A DNA stretch of 64,000 nucleotides from Methylobacterium sp. Leaf125 (GCF_001423085.1 NZ_LMNU01000049.1:1-64000); one strand, 5' to 3'. Counted from the stretch's first letter, positions 51,979-61,183 are shown. Made by a program: numbers and translations. The notes: generated from the sequence alone by a model not told the origin.

Positions 51979-52362
51979 ATGCGCACCATGCTGATCCGCG
52001 CCGCCTTTGCGGCCTTCGCCTTCTCCGCCGTCGCCGCCCAGGCCGCTGCGCCTGCGATGACGGCCGAGACTGCCAAGGGGCCGGCGCTCGTCGATGCCAA
52101 GAGCATGACCCTCTACACCTTCGACAAGGACATGGGCGGCAAGTCGATGTGCAACGGCCCCTGCGCCGCCAACTGGCCCGCCCTGATGGCGGCGCCCGGC
52201 TCGGCTGCTAGTGGCGACTGGACGATGGTGACGCGGGACGACGGCACGATGCAGTGGGCCTATAAGGGCAAGCCGCTCTACACCTTCGCCAAGGATACGA
52301 AGCCCGGCGACATCACCGGCGACGGATTCCTCAACGGTGCATGGCACATCGCCAAGCCCTGA
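51979..52362 (+). CDS. Exported PF03640-type repeat protein
   Basis: 127 residues with a signal peptide ending at AQAA. It has two copies of the short secreted repeat seen as MTLYTFDKDMGGKSMCNGPC-AANWP and PLYTFAKDTKPGDITGDGF-WH. The family is periplasmic, of unknown role, often found with ECF sigma factors. First gene of the rightward operon. Confidence 0.85.
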   Translation: MRTMLIRAAFAAFAFSAVAAQAAAPAMTAETAKGPALVDAKSMTLYTFDKDMGGKSMCNGPCAANWPALMAAPGSAASGDWTMVTRDDGTMQWAYKGKPLYTFAKDTKPGDITGDGFLNGAWHIAKP

Positions 52363-52375
52363 TCGGTAAAGCCTC

Positions 52376-52885
52376 GTGGACGAGATCGCTGCCCTCATCG
52401 AACCGCAGATCCCAGCGTTGCGGCGCTACGCCGTCGCGCTGTTACGGGACCGCGAAGCGGCGGACGACCTCGTCCAGGACACTTTGGAGCGGGCGTTGTC
52501 CGGCTGGTCCGGACGCCGCCGCGACGGCGACCTGCGGGCCTGGCTGTTCACGATCGAGCGCAACCTGTTCCTCGGCACTGTTCGACGCCGGGGCCGGCGC
52601 GGCGTCGATCTCGGCGCGGAGGCTTTGGAGCAGGTGCCTGATCCGGGTGCCGACCCCGAGACCGCTATGGGAGCCCGTGACGTGCTCACCGGGCTCGATG
52701 CGCTGCCCGAGGAGCAGCGCTCGGTGCTGCTGCTCGTCGCGGTTGAGGATCTGTCTTATGCGGAAGCGGCCCAGGTGCTCGGAGTACCGCTCGGCACGGT
52801 GATGTCGCGGTTAAGCCGAGCCCGGGAGCGGATGCGAAGTTTTCTGGAAACGGGCCGAACCGGCTTGTTGAGGAGGGTAAAATGA
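52376..52885 (+). CDS. ECF sigma factor
   Basis: 169 residues from a GTG. Region 2 includes LRDREAADDLVQDTLERAL and GDLRAWLFTIERNLF. Region 4 reads LPEEQRSVLLLVAVEDLSYAEAAQ and GTVMSRLSRARERM. It overlaps the anti-sigma gene by ATGA. It is likely to recognise GGAATA-N14-GCATCTC, found ahead of its own operon and three neighbouring ones. The pairing of sigma factor and motif is inferred from position. Confidence 0.92.
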   Translation: MDEIAALIEPQIPALRRYAVALLRDREAADDLVQDTLERALSGWSGRRRDGDLRAWLFTIERNLFLGTVRRRGRRGVDLGAEALEQVPDPGADPETAMGARDVLTGLDALPEEQRSVLLLVAVEDLSYAEAAQVLGVPLGTVMSRLSRARERMRSFLETGRTGLLRRVK

Positions 52886-53691
52886 GCGGGGATCCGCGCC
52901 CGGTCGGCGAGGACGACCTGCACGGCCTGATCGACGGTCGTCTGGAACCGGAGCGGCAGGCGCTGGTCGAGGCATGGCTCAGGGGAAATCCCGCGCGGGC
53001 GGCCGAGGTCTCGGCGGATCGCGCCTTGCGCGAGCGCTTGCGTGCCCGCCTCGCGCCGATCGCCGAGGAGGCGATCCCGGCGCGGCTCAGGGTCGCCAAT
53101 ATCCGCTCGCGACATCGCCCGATAACCGGGCGCTGGCTTCCGGTCGCGGCTGCGGCCGTGCTCTGCCTCGCGGTCGGCGGTGCCGCCGGCTGGTTCGGCC
53201 ATGCCGTGCGGCAGGTACCCACGGTCACGCTCGCGCGAACCGAGCCGGCGACCGACGACGCAGTGGCGGCCTTCCGCACCTACGTGGTCGAGGCGGTGCA
53301 TCCGGTGGAGGTGCGCGCCGACGAGAAGCCGCACCTCGTGACGTGGCTCTCGAAGCGCCTCGGCCGGGCGGTGACCACCCCCGACCTCACGGCCTACGGC
53401 TTCCGCCTGATGGGCGGCCGGCTGCTGCCGGCGGGTTCCGAATCCGCCGCGATGCTGATGTACGATGACGATCACGGCACCCGGCTGACGCTCTACAGCC
53501 GCGTGGGCGATGCGGATGGCCGCACGGTGTTCCGCTTCGCCCGCGAGGGCGATGTCGCTGCCTTCTCCTGGGTCGATGGCGGCATGTCCTACGTCGTGAC
53601 GGGTCGCACCGACGAGGCGCGGCTGTTGACCGTCGCGCAGGCGGTTGACGCGCAGGTCCGTGGATTGCCGGTTCCGCCGCGGCAACCATGA
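52882..53691 (+). CDS. Membrane anti-sigma factor
   Basis: 269 residues. The cytoplasmic N terminus (EDDLHGLIDGRLEPERQ) is the usual zinc-less anti-sigma head, followed by one membrane span at about 85-107 and a periplasmic domain of 160 residues. It would hold the ECF sigma factor until a periplasmic signal, perhaps sulfite or oxidative stress, releases it. It overlaps both neighbours by a few bases. Confidence 0.85.
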   Translation: MSGDPRPVGEDDLHGLIDGRLEPERQALVEAWLRGNPARAAEVSADRALRERLRARLAPIAEEAIPARLRVANIRSRHRPITGRWLPVAAAAVLCLAVGGAAGWFGHAVRQVPTVTLARTEPATDDAVAAFRTYVVEAVHPVEVRADEKPHLVTWLSKRLGRAVTTPDLTAYGFRLMGGRLLPAGSESAAMLMYDDDHGTRLTLYSRVGDADGRTVFRFAREGDVAAFSWVDGGMSYVVTGRTDEARLLTVAQAVDAQVRGLPVPPRQP

Positions 53692-54578
53692 CCCTCGACC
53701 AACTCCGCATCTTCGTGGCCGTGGCGGAGCGGCAGCACGTGACCCGGGCTGCAGAGGCGCTGAACCTCGTCCAGTCGGCAGTCAGCACGGCGATCGCCAA
53801 CATCGAGGGGCGGCACGCCACCAAGCTGTTTCACCGGGTCGGCCGCGGGATCGAGCTGACCGAGGCGGGACGCGTGTTCCTCGTCGAGGCCCGCGCCGTA
53901 CTCGCCCGGGCCGAGGCCGCCGAACTGGTGCTCGCCGACCTCAGTGGCATGCGACGCGGGACGCTGGCCCTCTATGCCAGCCAGACCATCGCCAGCGACT
54001 GGCTGCCGCGCCACCTCGTCGCCTTCCGCCGGGCCTACCCTGAGATCGCCATCCGGTTGGCGGTGGGCAACACCACCGACGCCGCCGACGCGGTGCGCGC
54101 GGGGCAGGCCGAACTCGGCTTTGTCGAGGGGGCGCTGGACGACCCGACGCTCGCGAGCACGACCATCGCGCAGGACCAACTGGTCCTCGTGGTCGCCCCT
54201 GGCCATGCCTTCGCCGAGGCGACCCACCTCGAACCCGAAAACCTCGCCGGGGTCGATTGGGTGCTGCGCGAGGCGGGATCGGGAACCCGCTCGGCCTTCG
54301 AGGCGGCCCTGGGTGCGGCCGGCCTCGCAGCCGCCCAGCTTCGGGTCACGCTCGAACTGCCCTCTAACGAGGCGGTCCGCGCCGCCGTCGAGGCCGGGGG
54401 CGGGGCCGCCGTCCTGTCCGAGACCGTGGTCGCCGCCGCGCTTCGGGCCGGGACCCTGGTCCGGGCGGCGTTCGACTTACCGAGCCGGCCGTTCCGGGTG
54501 CTGCGCCACAAGGAGCGCTACCGCAGCCGGGCCGCCGACGCGCTTCTCGACCTGATCGCGACAGCGAATGCCGGATGA
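53688..54578 (+). CDS. LysR-family regulator
   Basis: 296 residues. An N-terminal helix-turn-helix (QLRIFVAVAERQHVTRAAEA, LNLVQSAVSTAIANIEG) is followed by a substrate-binding domain. It belongs to the same operon as the sigma factor (ATGA overlaps). In other bacteria LysR regulators sit beside YeiH-type genes; here the yeiH-like gene at 59101 is the likely target. The inducer is unknown. Confidence 0.9.
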   Translation: MTLDQLRIFVAVAERQHVTRAAEALNLVQSAVSTAIANIEGRHATKLFHRVGRGIELTEAGRVFLVEARAVLARAEAAELVLADLSGMRRGTLALYASQTIASDWLPRHLVAFRRAYPEIAIRLAVGNTTDAADAVRAGQAELGFVEGALDDPTLASTTIAQDQLVLVVAPGHAFAEATHLEPENLAGVDWVLREAGSGTRSAFEAALGAAGLAAAQLRVTLELPSNEAVRAAVEAGGGAAVLSETVVAAALRAGTLVRAAFDLPSRPFRVLRHKERYRSRAADALLDLIATANAG

Positions 54579-54946
54579 GCGAGCTCGCGAAACCCGTGCC
54601 CCCCGACGATCCCCGGGTGAGACTCGCCGAGGATCGGACGGTTCTAGCGGCCGAACGCACCTTCGTGGCGTGGCTTCGCACCGGGCTCGCGTTCCTAGGC
54701 GTCGGCCTCGCCGCGCAGCGCTTCCTGCGGGAGGTGCTCGCGGTCTGGCCGCTGAAGGTATTGTCGCTGACGCTGATCGGCTGCGCGCTCGCCTCATTCG
54801 CCGGCGCCGTGTGGCGGGACCGGGCGATCCGGGCACGGCTCGCCCATTCCGAGATCCCGATGATGCCGCGCCTCCTCACCGTCGGGATTGCGGCCCTGCT
54901 CATCGCGATCTCCGGCCTCGCGGCCACCGCCCTGCTCTGGGCGTGA
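54575..54946 (+). CDS. DUF202 membrane protein
   Basis: 123 residues. The N-terminal motif LAEDRTVLAAERTFVAWLRTG marks DUF202, followed by three membrane spans. Function unknown. Last gene of the sigma factor operon, overlapping LysR by ATGA. Confidence 0.88.
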   Translation: MSELAKPVPPDDPRVRLAEDRTVLAAERTFVAWLRTGLAFLGVGLAAQRFLREVLAVWPLKVLSLTLIGCALASFAGAVWRDRAIRARLAHSEIPMMPRLLTVGIAALLIAISGLAATALLWA

Positions 54947-54949
54947 GGG

Positions 54950-56035
54950 TCAGGCCACCGTCACTCGCACCCGGTGCCAGGCGGCGCTGAGGTAACCCTT
55001 GTAGTTCCAGGTGTCGTCGGGGGCGGCCGGCTGGGTCTGGCCGGCGGAATCCCAGGCCCGCACCGCGAGCTCGTGCTCGCCCGCGGTCAGTTCGCGCTCG
55101 ATCTCCCAGAACGTCCAGGCGTAGGGCGCGTCGGCATCGCGCTTGATCCGGGCTTGCGCCCAGCTGCGGCCGCCATCCGTCGAGACGTCGACGCGGGCGA
55201 CCGCGCGGTCGCTGGCGATGGCGTAGCCGCGGATCGCGTGCCGGCCGGCCTTCAACGCAGCGCCGCGGGCGGGCTCGCAGATCGCGCTGTTCAACGGCAT
55301 CGCCTCGATGGTGATGCCGTGGGCCGGGTCGGCGGTCTCGGCCGTCACGTCGGGCGGAAACAGCTTGTAGTCGTCGGCCTGCATCGGGTTGTCGGAGGGC
55401 CGGTCCTGCACCGTGATCCGGGCGAGCCATTTCGGGCTGCGGATGCCGGCAAAGCCCGGCACCACCACGCGTAACGGATGGCCGTGCTCGGGGGCGAGAG
55501 GCTCGCCGTTCATCGCGAAGGCAAGCAGCGTCTCGGGCGCCAGCGCCTTGGCGAGCGGGATCGAGGCGCCGAAGCGCGTGTCCGTGTCCGCGATCCGGTC
55601 GTGGCTCTCGAAGGCGACGTGGCGCTCATCATCCGCTTTGATGCCGGCCGCGCGCAGCACGTCGGCGAGCCGCACGCCGGTCCATTCCGCATTACCGATG
55701 GCGCCGGGCGCCCACGGGTCGCCGGAGACCGGGGCCACCGCCAGCATGTCGGCCCGGCGGTTGCCGGCGCATTGCATCACCGCCGTCACGGTGACGGGCG
55801 CGAAGCGTTCTTTGAGATCGGCGAGGGAGAGGTCGAGGGGCGTCGCGACCATCCCGTCGACGGTCAGGCGGTAGCCGTCGGCGTCGAGGTCCGGGATGTC
55901 GCCGTGGCTGCGGACGTAGAAGTCGGCTTGATCAGTCAGGAAGGCGGCCCGCAGGCGATCGAGCGGCGGCTCGGCGTTGTAGGGCGTCTTTCCGTGGACG
56001 ATGAGGCGGTCCTTGCGCTGGAACAGGCCGAGCAT
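54950..56035 (-). CDS. Molybdopterin oxidoreductase, sulfite-oxidase-like
   Basis: 361 residues from MLGLFQRKDR (behind AGGA; a GTG at 56098 is possible). It has the molybdopterin domain with the molybdenum ligand Cys89 in VMQCAGNRR and the C-terminal Mo-co dimerisation domain (DVSTDGGRSWAQ, WTFWEIE). There is no signal peptide, unlike the SorA-like protein at 57633. It is downstream of a propeller gene under the same ECF-type promoter. Likely substrate is sulfite or a related anion in the cytoplasm; the substrate is not proven. Confidence 0.88.
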   Translation of the reverse strand: MLGLFQRKDRLIVHGKTPYNAEPPLDRLRAAFLTDQADFYVRSHGDIPDLDADGYRLTVDGMVATPLDLSLADLKERFAPVTVTAVMQCAGNRRADMLAVAPVSGDPWAPGAIGNAEWTGVRLADVLRAAGIKADDERHVAFESHDRIADTDTRFGASIPLAKALAPETLLAFAMNGEPLAPEHGHPLRVVVPGFAGIRSPKWLARITVQDRPSDNPMQADDYKLFPPDVTAETADPAHGITIEAMPLNSAICEPARGAALKAGRHAIRGYAIASDRAVARVDVSTDGGRSWAQARIKRDADAPYAWTFWEIERELTAGEHELAVRAWDSAGQTQPAAPDDTWNYKGYLSAAWHRVRVTVA

Positions 56036-56113
56036 GGGGTCTTTGTCCTGCGTTCGCGACGTGTCGAGATCGAGAACGCGCCGGGCGCCGAAAGGCACCC
56101 GGCGCGCGACGCT

Positions 56114-57097
56114 TCACGGCTTCATCGTCGAAACCACCGCGTTCTTCGCGCGGTCGACCACGGCCACGCTGAGGTCGCGGTTGAGGACGTACGCGTGGGC
56201 GTTGTCACTGGAGAATGCGATCGCCTGGCGCGGCTCGTTCAGCCCGGTCACCGTGGCGACGACCTTGAGCGTGTCGGTGTCGATCACCGAGAGCGAGTTG
56301 TCCTTGAGGTTGCCCGAATAGACGAAGCGCCCGTCCGGGGTCAGCGCGGCACCGTAGGGGTCCTTGCCCACCGCGACTTCTGACGTGACCTTGCGGGCGG
56401 CGACATCGACCACACTGACGGTGTTGCGGCCGCTGTTGGCGGCAAACAGCGTCTTGCCGTCCTTGGTGATCGAGATGGCGCGCAGCTTGTCGAACCCGGC
56501 GATCTCGCTGGTGATCTTGTTGGTGGCGGTGTCGACCAACGTGATCTTGTCGCCGAGGAAGTTCGTCACGAACACGGTCTTGCCGTCCGGCGACAGCTTC
56601 ACGCCTTGGCGCGGCTGCGCAAAGCCGGGGATCACGGCGACTGCGAGCATGGTCTTGGTGTCGAACACGGTCAGCGTGCTCGCGGCCTCGTTGTTGACGT
56701 AGAGCTTTGTCCCGTCGGCCGAGAGCACCGTGCCGAACGCACCGGGGCCCGCGGCAAGAACGCCGGCTTCTTTGCCGGTGCCGGTCTCGTAGACCGTGAT
56801 CCGGCCCGTGCCGCTGTCGGAGACGTAGAAGCGGGCGCCGTCCGGCGCGAACACGATGTTGCGCGGCGTGACGAAGCCGTCGAGGCGGCGGAGCACCGTG
56901 CCCTTGGCGACGTCGTAGACGATGACGGCGCTCTCCTCGCTGTTCGACACCGCGGCGACCGTGCCGGCGGCGTTCAGGGCGAGCGCGTTGTTCTTGATTG
57001 CGCCGTCGAAGCCGGCGGCGAATCCAGGTTGGTTCTGGGTGAGGAGCAAGGCAGCTCCGGCGAGGAGGGCGCGGAGGCTGGTACGGACGTGGGTCAT
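56114..57097 (-). CDS. Exported beta-propeller protein
   Basis: 327 residues from MTHVRTSLRALLAGAALLL (signal peptide). The rest is a seven-bladed YncE-like propeller (AVSNSEESAVIVYDV, TLTVFDTKTMLAVAVIPG, NTVSVVDVAARKVTSEVAVG). The frame is open upstream to 57451, but only the start at 57097 gives a signal peptide. It is the first gene of the operon with the sulfite-oxidase-like enzyme. It may be a redox or metal partner. Confidence 0.88.
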   Translation of the reverse strand: MTHVRTSLRALLAGAALLLTQNQPGFAAGFDGAIKNNALALNAAGTVAAVSNSEESAVIVYDVAKGTVLRRLDGFVTPRNIVFAPDGARFYVSDSGTGRITVYETGTGKEAGVLAAGPGAFGTVLSADGTKLYVNNEAASTLTVFDTKTMLAVAVIPGFAQPRQGVKLSPDGKTVFVTNFLGDKITLVDTATNKITSEIAGFDKLRAISITKDGKTLFAANSGRNTVSVVDVAARKVTSEVAVGKDPYGAALTPDGRFVYSGNLKDNSLSVIDTDTLKVVATVTGLNEPRQAIAFSSDNAHAYVLNRDLSVAVVDRAKNAVVSTMKP

Positions 57098-57211
57098 GAA
57101 GCGTGTCTCTCGGGCATGCGCCCTCGTTCGACGGCCTGGGGCCGGCCGTGCGGGCGAGTTCGAAATCGGATTGCGTCGTGCGGGACCGGTCAGGCCGTGC
57201 ATCGCCTTAGG

Positions 57212-57238
57212 GAGATGCCAGCGAGGGCGGTCTATTCC
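57212..57238 (-). promoter_or_regulatory. ECF-type promoter, propeller and sulfite-oxidase-like operon
   Basis: Leftward GGAATA (57233-57238), 14 bases, GCATCTC (57212-57218), 114 bases from the start at 57097. Confidence 0.75.
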
Positions 57239-57282
57239 CCGAGGCCGGCGAAAAAAGCACGGCGGCCTCGGGATTCGAGGGT

Positions 57283-57621
57283 TCAGGGCGTGGGCTTCAA
57301 CGCCGTGAGGTAATCGACGATGGTCTGCACATCGGCCTGATCGACCGGCGCTTTGTAGACGTGGACCATCTTGTTCACGGTCTCGGTCCACTGCGCCTTC
57401 GTGAGCTTGGGCTGGGTCAGCACCATCCCGGCCGAGTGGCAGGCGAGGCAATTGTTATTGACCGCCTCGGCTCCCGGCCCGTCCGGAAAGATCCGGTCGG
57501 ACGTCGGAAATTCGATCGATTGCGAACTGAAGCGCATCGGCTCGGGAGCAGGCGCCGCGAGCGCCACCAGGGGAGACAGGATGAGCGCGGCGATGAGGGC
57601 CGCAGGGCGAATTGTGTTCAT
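57283..57621 (-). CDS. sorB: Sulfite dehydrogenase cytochrome c subunit (SorB-like)
   Basis: 112 residues with a signal peptide (IRPAALIAALILSPLVALA) and one haem site Cys58-LA-Cys61-His62. Met66 or Met85 is the likely sixth ligand. It lies 11 bases after the SorA-like gene, as in SorAB sulfite dehydrogenases, where it passes electrons from the molybdenum subunit to a cytochrome. The symbol is given by context and size. Confidence 0.82.
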   Translation of the reverse strand: MNTIRPAALIAALILSPLVALAAPAPEPMRFSSQSIEFPTSDRIFPDGPGAEAVNNNCLACHSAGMVLTQPKLTKAQWTETVNKMVHVYKAPVDQADVQTIVDYLTALKPTP

Positions 57622-57632
57622 GGCTGTTCTCC

Positions 57633-58856
57633 TCAAGCGGCCTGGAAGGACACGGTCTCGATGCCGTTCTGCATGAAGCCGTTGGCGTTCCAGACTCGGT
57701 CCATGCCTTGCGCGACGCCCTTGGTATTGGTGCAGCGGACCCTGACCGTGTGGGTCCCGGCGGCCAGCGCCGGCAGGCTGCCGTCGAAGCGGCGGAAGCT
57801 GTAGGGGCCCTCGTCGGCACCGAGTTGCGCCGGGAACCACGTCGCCCCGCCGTCGCCGGAGAACTCGACCGCCTTCACCCCACAATCGCCGCCGAACGCG
57901 ATGCCGCGGATGGCCACCGGCGTTCCGGCCGCCACCTTGGCGCCGTCGGTCAGGTTGGTGACGAACGAGCGCGGCACCATCCTGTTAATCGGCACTGTCT
58001 TGAACCCTGTCTGCCCGGGCTTGATGTTAGCACCCGGCACGTCGGGAATACGGTAGGCGGTCTTCATCCAATATTGTTCGTCGGGCTTGTCCAGCACCTC
58101 GATGTCGGACAGCATCTTGACCCAGTAGGTTGAGTACCAGCCCGGCACCACGAGCCGGAGCGGGAAACCGTTGAGCAGCGGGAGCTGCTCGCCGTTCATC
58201 GCGTAGGCGATCATCACCTCACCATTGTTGGCGTGGTCGAGATCGAGGGACTTCTTGAAGTCCGGCGCGTCGTCGACCACGGGCTCGTCGAGGCCGTTGA
58301 AGCGCACCTGCACGGCACCGGCCTTCACCCCGGCCTTTTCGAGCACGTCCTTGAGGCGCACCCCGGTCCAGCGGGCGTTGCCCATTGAGCCGTTGGCCCA
58401 TTGCGCGCCGGGCACCCGCGGCTCGAACAGCCCGCGTGAATTGCCCGAGCACTGGTTGACCGCGGCGATCTCGAAGCGCGGCAGGCCGGCGATGGCATCG
58501 AGGGAGAGCGAGAGTTCCTTCTCCACATGGCCGTGGACCTTGAGCCGGAAGGTGCCGGCATCGACCTCGGTCGGGATCGAGGCCCAGTGCCAGCGCACGT
58601 AGAAGCGGTCGTTGGGGGTGAACACGCCCGCGTCGAACACCGAGAACGGCGTCTCCAGCAGCGGCGGATGGGTGCGCTGGAGGATCATCTCGCCCTTGCC
58701 CGGAAAGGCGGTGGTCAGCGCCCGCTCGTCCGGGCCGCCGGGCAGCGGCAGCTTCACCGAGCCCGCGGCCCAGGCCGGCAACGCGGCGCCGAGGCTGCCG
58801 AGCCCGAGTCCACCCAGGACGAGGCGGCGGTTCGTCGGTCTGTCCAATCCGTGCAT
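57633..58856 (-). CDS. sorA: Sulfite dehydrogenase molybdenum subunit (SorA-like)
   Basis: 407 residues with a twin-arginine signal (TNRRLVLGGLGLGSLGAALP), so it is exported folded with its cofactor. Cys136 in VNQCSGNSRGLF is the molybdenum ligand. The C-terminal dimerisation domain carries VEFSGDGGATW. It would oxidise sulfite to sulfate in the periplasm and pass electrons to the cytochrome encoded next. GGGGAGAG ribosome site; ECF-type promoter upstream. SoxC-like enzymes are an alternative. Confidence 0.88.
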   Translation of the reverse strand: MHGLDRPTNRRLVLGGLGLGSLGAALPAWAAGSVKLPLPGGPDERALTTAFPGKGEMILQRTHPPLLETPFSVFDAGVFTPNDRFYVRWHWASIPTEVDAGTFRLKVHGHVEKELSLSLDAIAGLPRFEIAAVNQCSGNSRGLFEPRVPGAQWANGSMGNARWTGVRLKDVLEKAGVKAGAVQVRFNGLDEPVVDDAPDFKKSLDLDHANNGEVMIAYAMNGEQLPLLNGFPLRLVVPGWYSTYWVKMLSDIEVLDKPDEQYWMKTAYRIPDVPGANIKPGQTGFKTVPINRMVPRSFVTNLTDGAKVAAGTPVAIRGIAFGGDCGVKAVEFSGDGGATWFPAQLGADEGPYSFRRFDGSLPALAAGTHTVRVRCTNTKGVAQGMDRVWNANGFMQNGIETVSFQAA

Positions 58857-58932
58857 GGTCTCTCCCCTTGAAGAATGTCGGCGTCGATGCGTTCGAGCGC
58901 ATCGGGCCTCGTGGCGATTCCTCGCGACAAGG

Positions 58933-58959
58933 GAGATGCTACGGAAAGCGATTTATTCC
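58933..58959 (-). promoter_or_regulatory. ECF-type promoter, sorAB-like operon
   Basis: Leftward GGAATA (58954-58959), 14 bases, GCATCTC (58933-58939), 76 bases from the start codon. Confidence 0.75.
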
Positions 58960-59100
58960 CTCCAACGGTCTTTCGCGATGCGAACGATCTCCCGGTGCGA
59001 TGATTCGAGAATTTTCAATCTCCCGCTTAATCCGGATTTCTTCGGGGCATCGCGCCGGATGAAAACCTGGATCGGTGGTGGAGCCGGATCCACACCCGGA

Positions 59101-60198
59101 TCAGACAAGGCCCAGCACGTGGATCAGGCCGAGGCTGACGGCGCCGAGCGCGAGGAGCGAGGCGACTACCGCCAGCGTCACCCGCGCCCCGGCCTTGGCG
59201 ACGCTGCGCACGTCGACCCCGAGGCCGAGCGCCGCCATCGAGACCACGGTCAGCACGTTGGCGGTCTCCGACATCGGCGCGAGCGCGACCTGCGGGATCA
59301 GCCCGGCCGAGCGAAGTCCCGCGAGCGCGAGGAATGCGAGGATGAACCACGGCACCAGGCGGTGGATCGCGAGGCTGGCGCGGGCCGGGCGGTCGCCGGC
59401 TGTGACGCCGGGGGCGGCCTCGTCGGTCTTCTCGCCCAGCCGGCTCGCGCCGAGCGAGAGCACCAGGACGACCGGGCCGAGCATCAGCACCCGGACGAGC
59501 TTCACCAGGGTTCCGACCTGGACGCTGAGTGCCGCGACCGGCGCGGTGGCGGCGAGAACCTGCGGAACAGCGTAGACGGTGAGGCCGGCGAGCACCCCGT
59601 ACTGCATCGGCGAGAGACCGAGCAGGGGCACCAGTAGCGGCAGCCCGAGCACCACCAGCACGCCTAGAACCGCGGTGAAGGCGATGGAGGCGGCGACGTC
59701 CTCGCCGTCGGCACCAATCACCGGCGCCGTGGCGGCGATGGCCGAGTTGCCGCAGATCGAGTTACCGCAGGCGACGAGGATCGCCATGCGCGGGTGCAGC
59801 CCGAGCGCCCGACCGATGCCGTAACTCGACAGGATCGCCACCGTGACGACGCCCGCGATGCCGAAGAGCAGACCCGGACCGGCCGCCAAGATCGTCGCGA
59901 GGCTGAGCGAGGCCCCGAGAAGAACAACCGCGATCTCCAGTACGGTCTTGGCCCCGAAGGCGATGCCGGGAAAGAAACGTTGCGACGGGGTCCAGGCCGT
60001 GCGGATCGCGCTGCCGAGCAGGATCGCCAGCACCAGGGCTTCGAGCCAGGCGCGACCGAACAGATGCGCCTCGACGGCCTCGAAGCCGACCGCTGCGGCG
60101 GTGACCGCCACGCAGAGGCCCAGTCCCGGAAGGATGGCTTTCGTGCCGGCCAAGGCGCCCATCGATCGAGGGTGGGAGAAAAGTCTGGGCATGGACAT
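59101..60198 (-). CDS. YeiH/UPF0324-family membrane protein
   Basis: 365 residues from MSMPRLFSHPRS (GGAG ribosome site; longer starts to 60246 are open). About ten membrane spans, with the family signature NSICGNSAIAATAPVIGA. The family is described as putative sulfate exporters, which would fit removal of sulfate made from sulfite. It is the gene upstream of the sorAB-like operon but has its own promoter region with paired repeats. Confidence 0.88.
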   Translation of the reverse strand: MSMPRLFSHPRSMGALAGTKAILPGLGLCVAVTAAAVGFEAVEAHLFGRAWLEALVLAILLGSAIRTAWTPSQRFFPGIAFGAKTVLEIAVVLLGASLSLATILAAGPGLLFGIAGVVTVAILSSYGIGRALGLHPRMAILVACGNSICGNSAIAATAPVIGADGEDVAASIAFTAVLGVLVVLGLPLLVPLLGLSPMQYGVLAGLTVYAVPQVLAATAPVAALSVQVGTLVKLVRVLMLGPVVLVLSLGASRLGEKTDEAAPGVTAGDRPARASLAIHRLVPWFILAFLALAGLRSAGLIPQVALAPMSETANVLTVVSMAALGLGVDVRSVAKAGARVTLAVVASLLALGAVSLGLIHVLGLV

Positions 60199-60248
60199 GG
60201 ATGGCTCCGATGTGATGCCAGAGAATCCCATGTCCCTTTCATTCACTC

Positions 60249-60283
60249 CAACGGAATGATCAGATGTTTCCCATCAACGGAAT
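60249..60283. promoter_or_regulatory. Direct repeats upstream of the YeiH-like gene
   Basis: CAACGGAAT at 60249-60257 and 60275-60283, starting 26 bp apart, each followed by a CAGATG- or AGATG-like tail. A candidate site for the LysR regulator. Confidence 0.4.
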
Positions 60284-60344
60284 AGATGAAAAGGGGCCCC
60301 TTCGCGGCTTGCGGAGATCCATTCTGGGGGGCCGACAAGCGCAT

Positions 60345-60983
60345 TCACCCGTCAATCCAGCGTGCCTTGATCGTCGTGTCCGCGGCAAACTCATAGATCC
60401 TGACGGAGCCCGTCGCGAGTTCGAGGTGCTCGACCTCCGCCGGGTTGAGGTCTTCGAGCGCCATCACAAGCGCCCGCAGGCAATTACCGTGGGCGACGAC
60501 CAGCACGTCCCCGCCCATGACCGCCGGTAGGATGGATCGGAGGTAGCAGGGCACGATGCGCGCGACAGTGTCGCGCAGGCTCTCACCATTCGGCGGCGCA
60601 TCAGCGTAGGAGCGGCGCCAGGTCTCAATCCGCACCGCCCCCCAGCGCGCATCGGCGGTGGTCTTGTCGAGCCCGCTGAGGTCGCCGTAGTCTCGCTCGT
60701 CGAGCGCGGCGAAGCGTTGGGGGATTAATCCGGGTTGCCCGAGCGCATCGAGGATAAGCCGGCCGCTCACGACGGCCCGCGTCAGCGTCGAGGTGAAGGC
60801 AACAGAAAAGCGCCAGCGGCGCTCGGCCAAACGCCGGCCGGCTGCCTCGGCTTCCATCCGGCCCTGCTCGGTCAAGGGCGAGTCCAGCAATCCCGTGAAC
60901 AGGCCGGATCGGTTGGCTACGCTCTGGCCATGCCGGACCAGCACGAGACGTCGCGTGACCGGGGCTTTGCAATCGTGAATCAC
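60345..60983 (-). CDS. Histidine phosphatase, phosphoglycerate-mutase-like
   Basis: 212 residues from a GTG behind GGGAG. LVLVRHGQSVANRSGLFTG has the catalytic His. LDERDYGDLSGLDK, PPNGESLRDT and AHGNCLRALV complete the signature of cofactor-dependent phosphoglycerate mutase. It may convert 3- to 2-phosphoglycerate in glycolysis or be a related phosphatase. It has no clear link to the sulfite genes. Confidence 0.85.
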   Translation of the reverse strand: MIHDCKAPVTRRLVLVRHGQSVANRSGLFTGLLDSPLTEQGRMEAEAAGRRLAERRWRFSVAFTSTLTRAVVSGRLILDALGQPGLIPQRFAALDERDYGDLSGLDKTTADARWGAVRIETWRRSYADAPPNGESLRDTVARIVPCYLRSILPAVMGGDVLVVAHGNCLRALVMALEDLNPAEVEHLELATGSVRIYEFAADTTIKARWIDG

Positions 60984-61183
60984 GCTGTCTCCCGAGGCAG
61001 AGCACTTTCGCGCCGGTGGCATCGCCTCTGATGAAGTCGGCATCCGGCTTTAACAAAATTCGACCCTGAGATGAGTTGGACCGACCGTCCGGAGACGGTG
61101 ATTCATCCTTGGTCCGCTTTAGAACGTCTTGCGACTGAAAGCAGCCAAGCTGCTTGCCACCCTTCTCGGACGTTCACGGATGA

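Noticed and set aside
55478..56383. Long rightward reading frame opposite the sulfite-oxidase-like gene
   Set aside because: Antisense shadow; the leftward frame contains the molybdopterin motifs.
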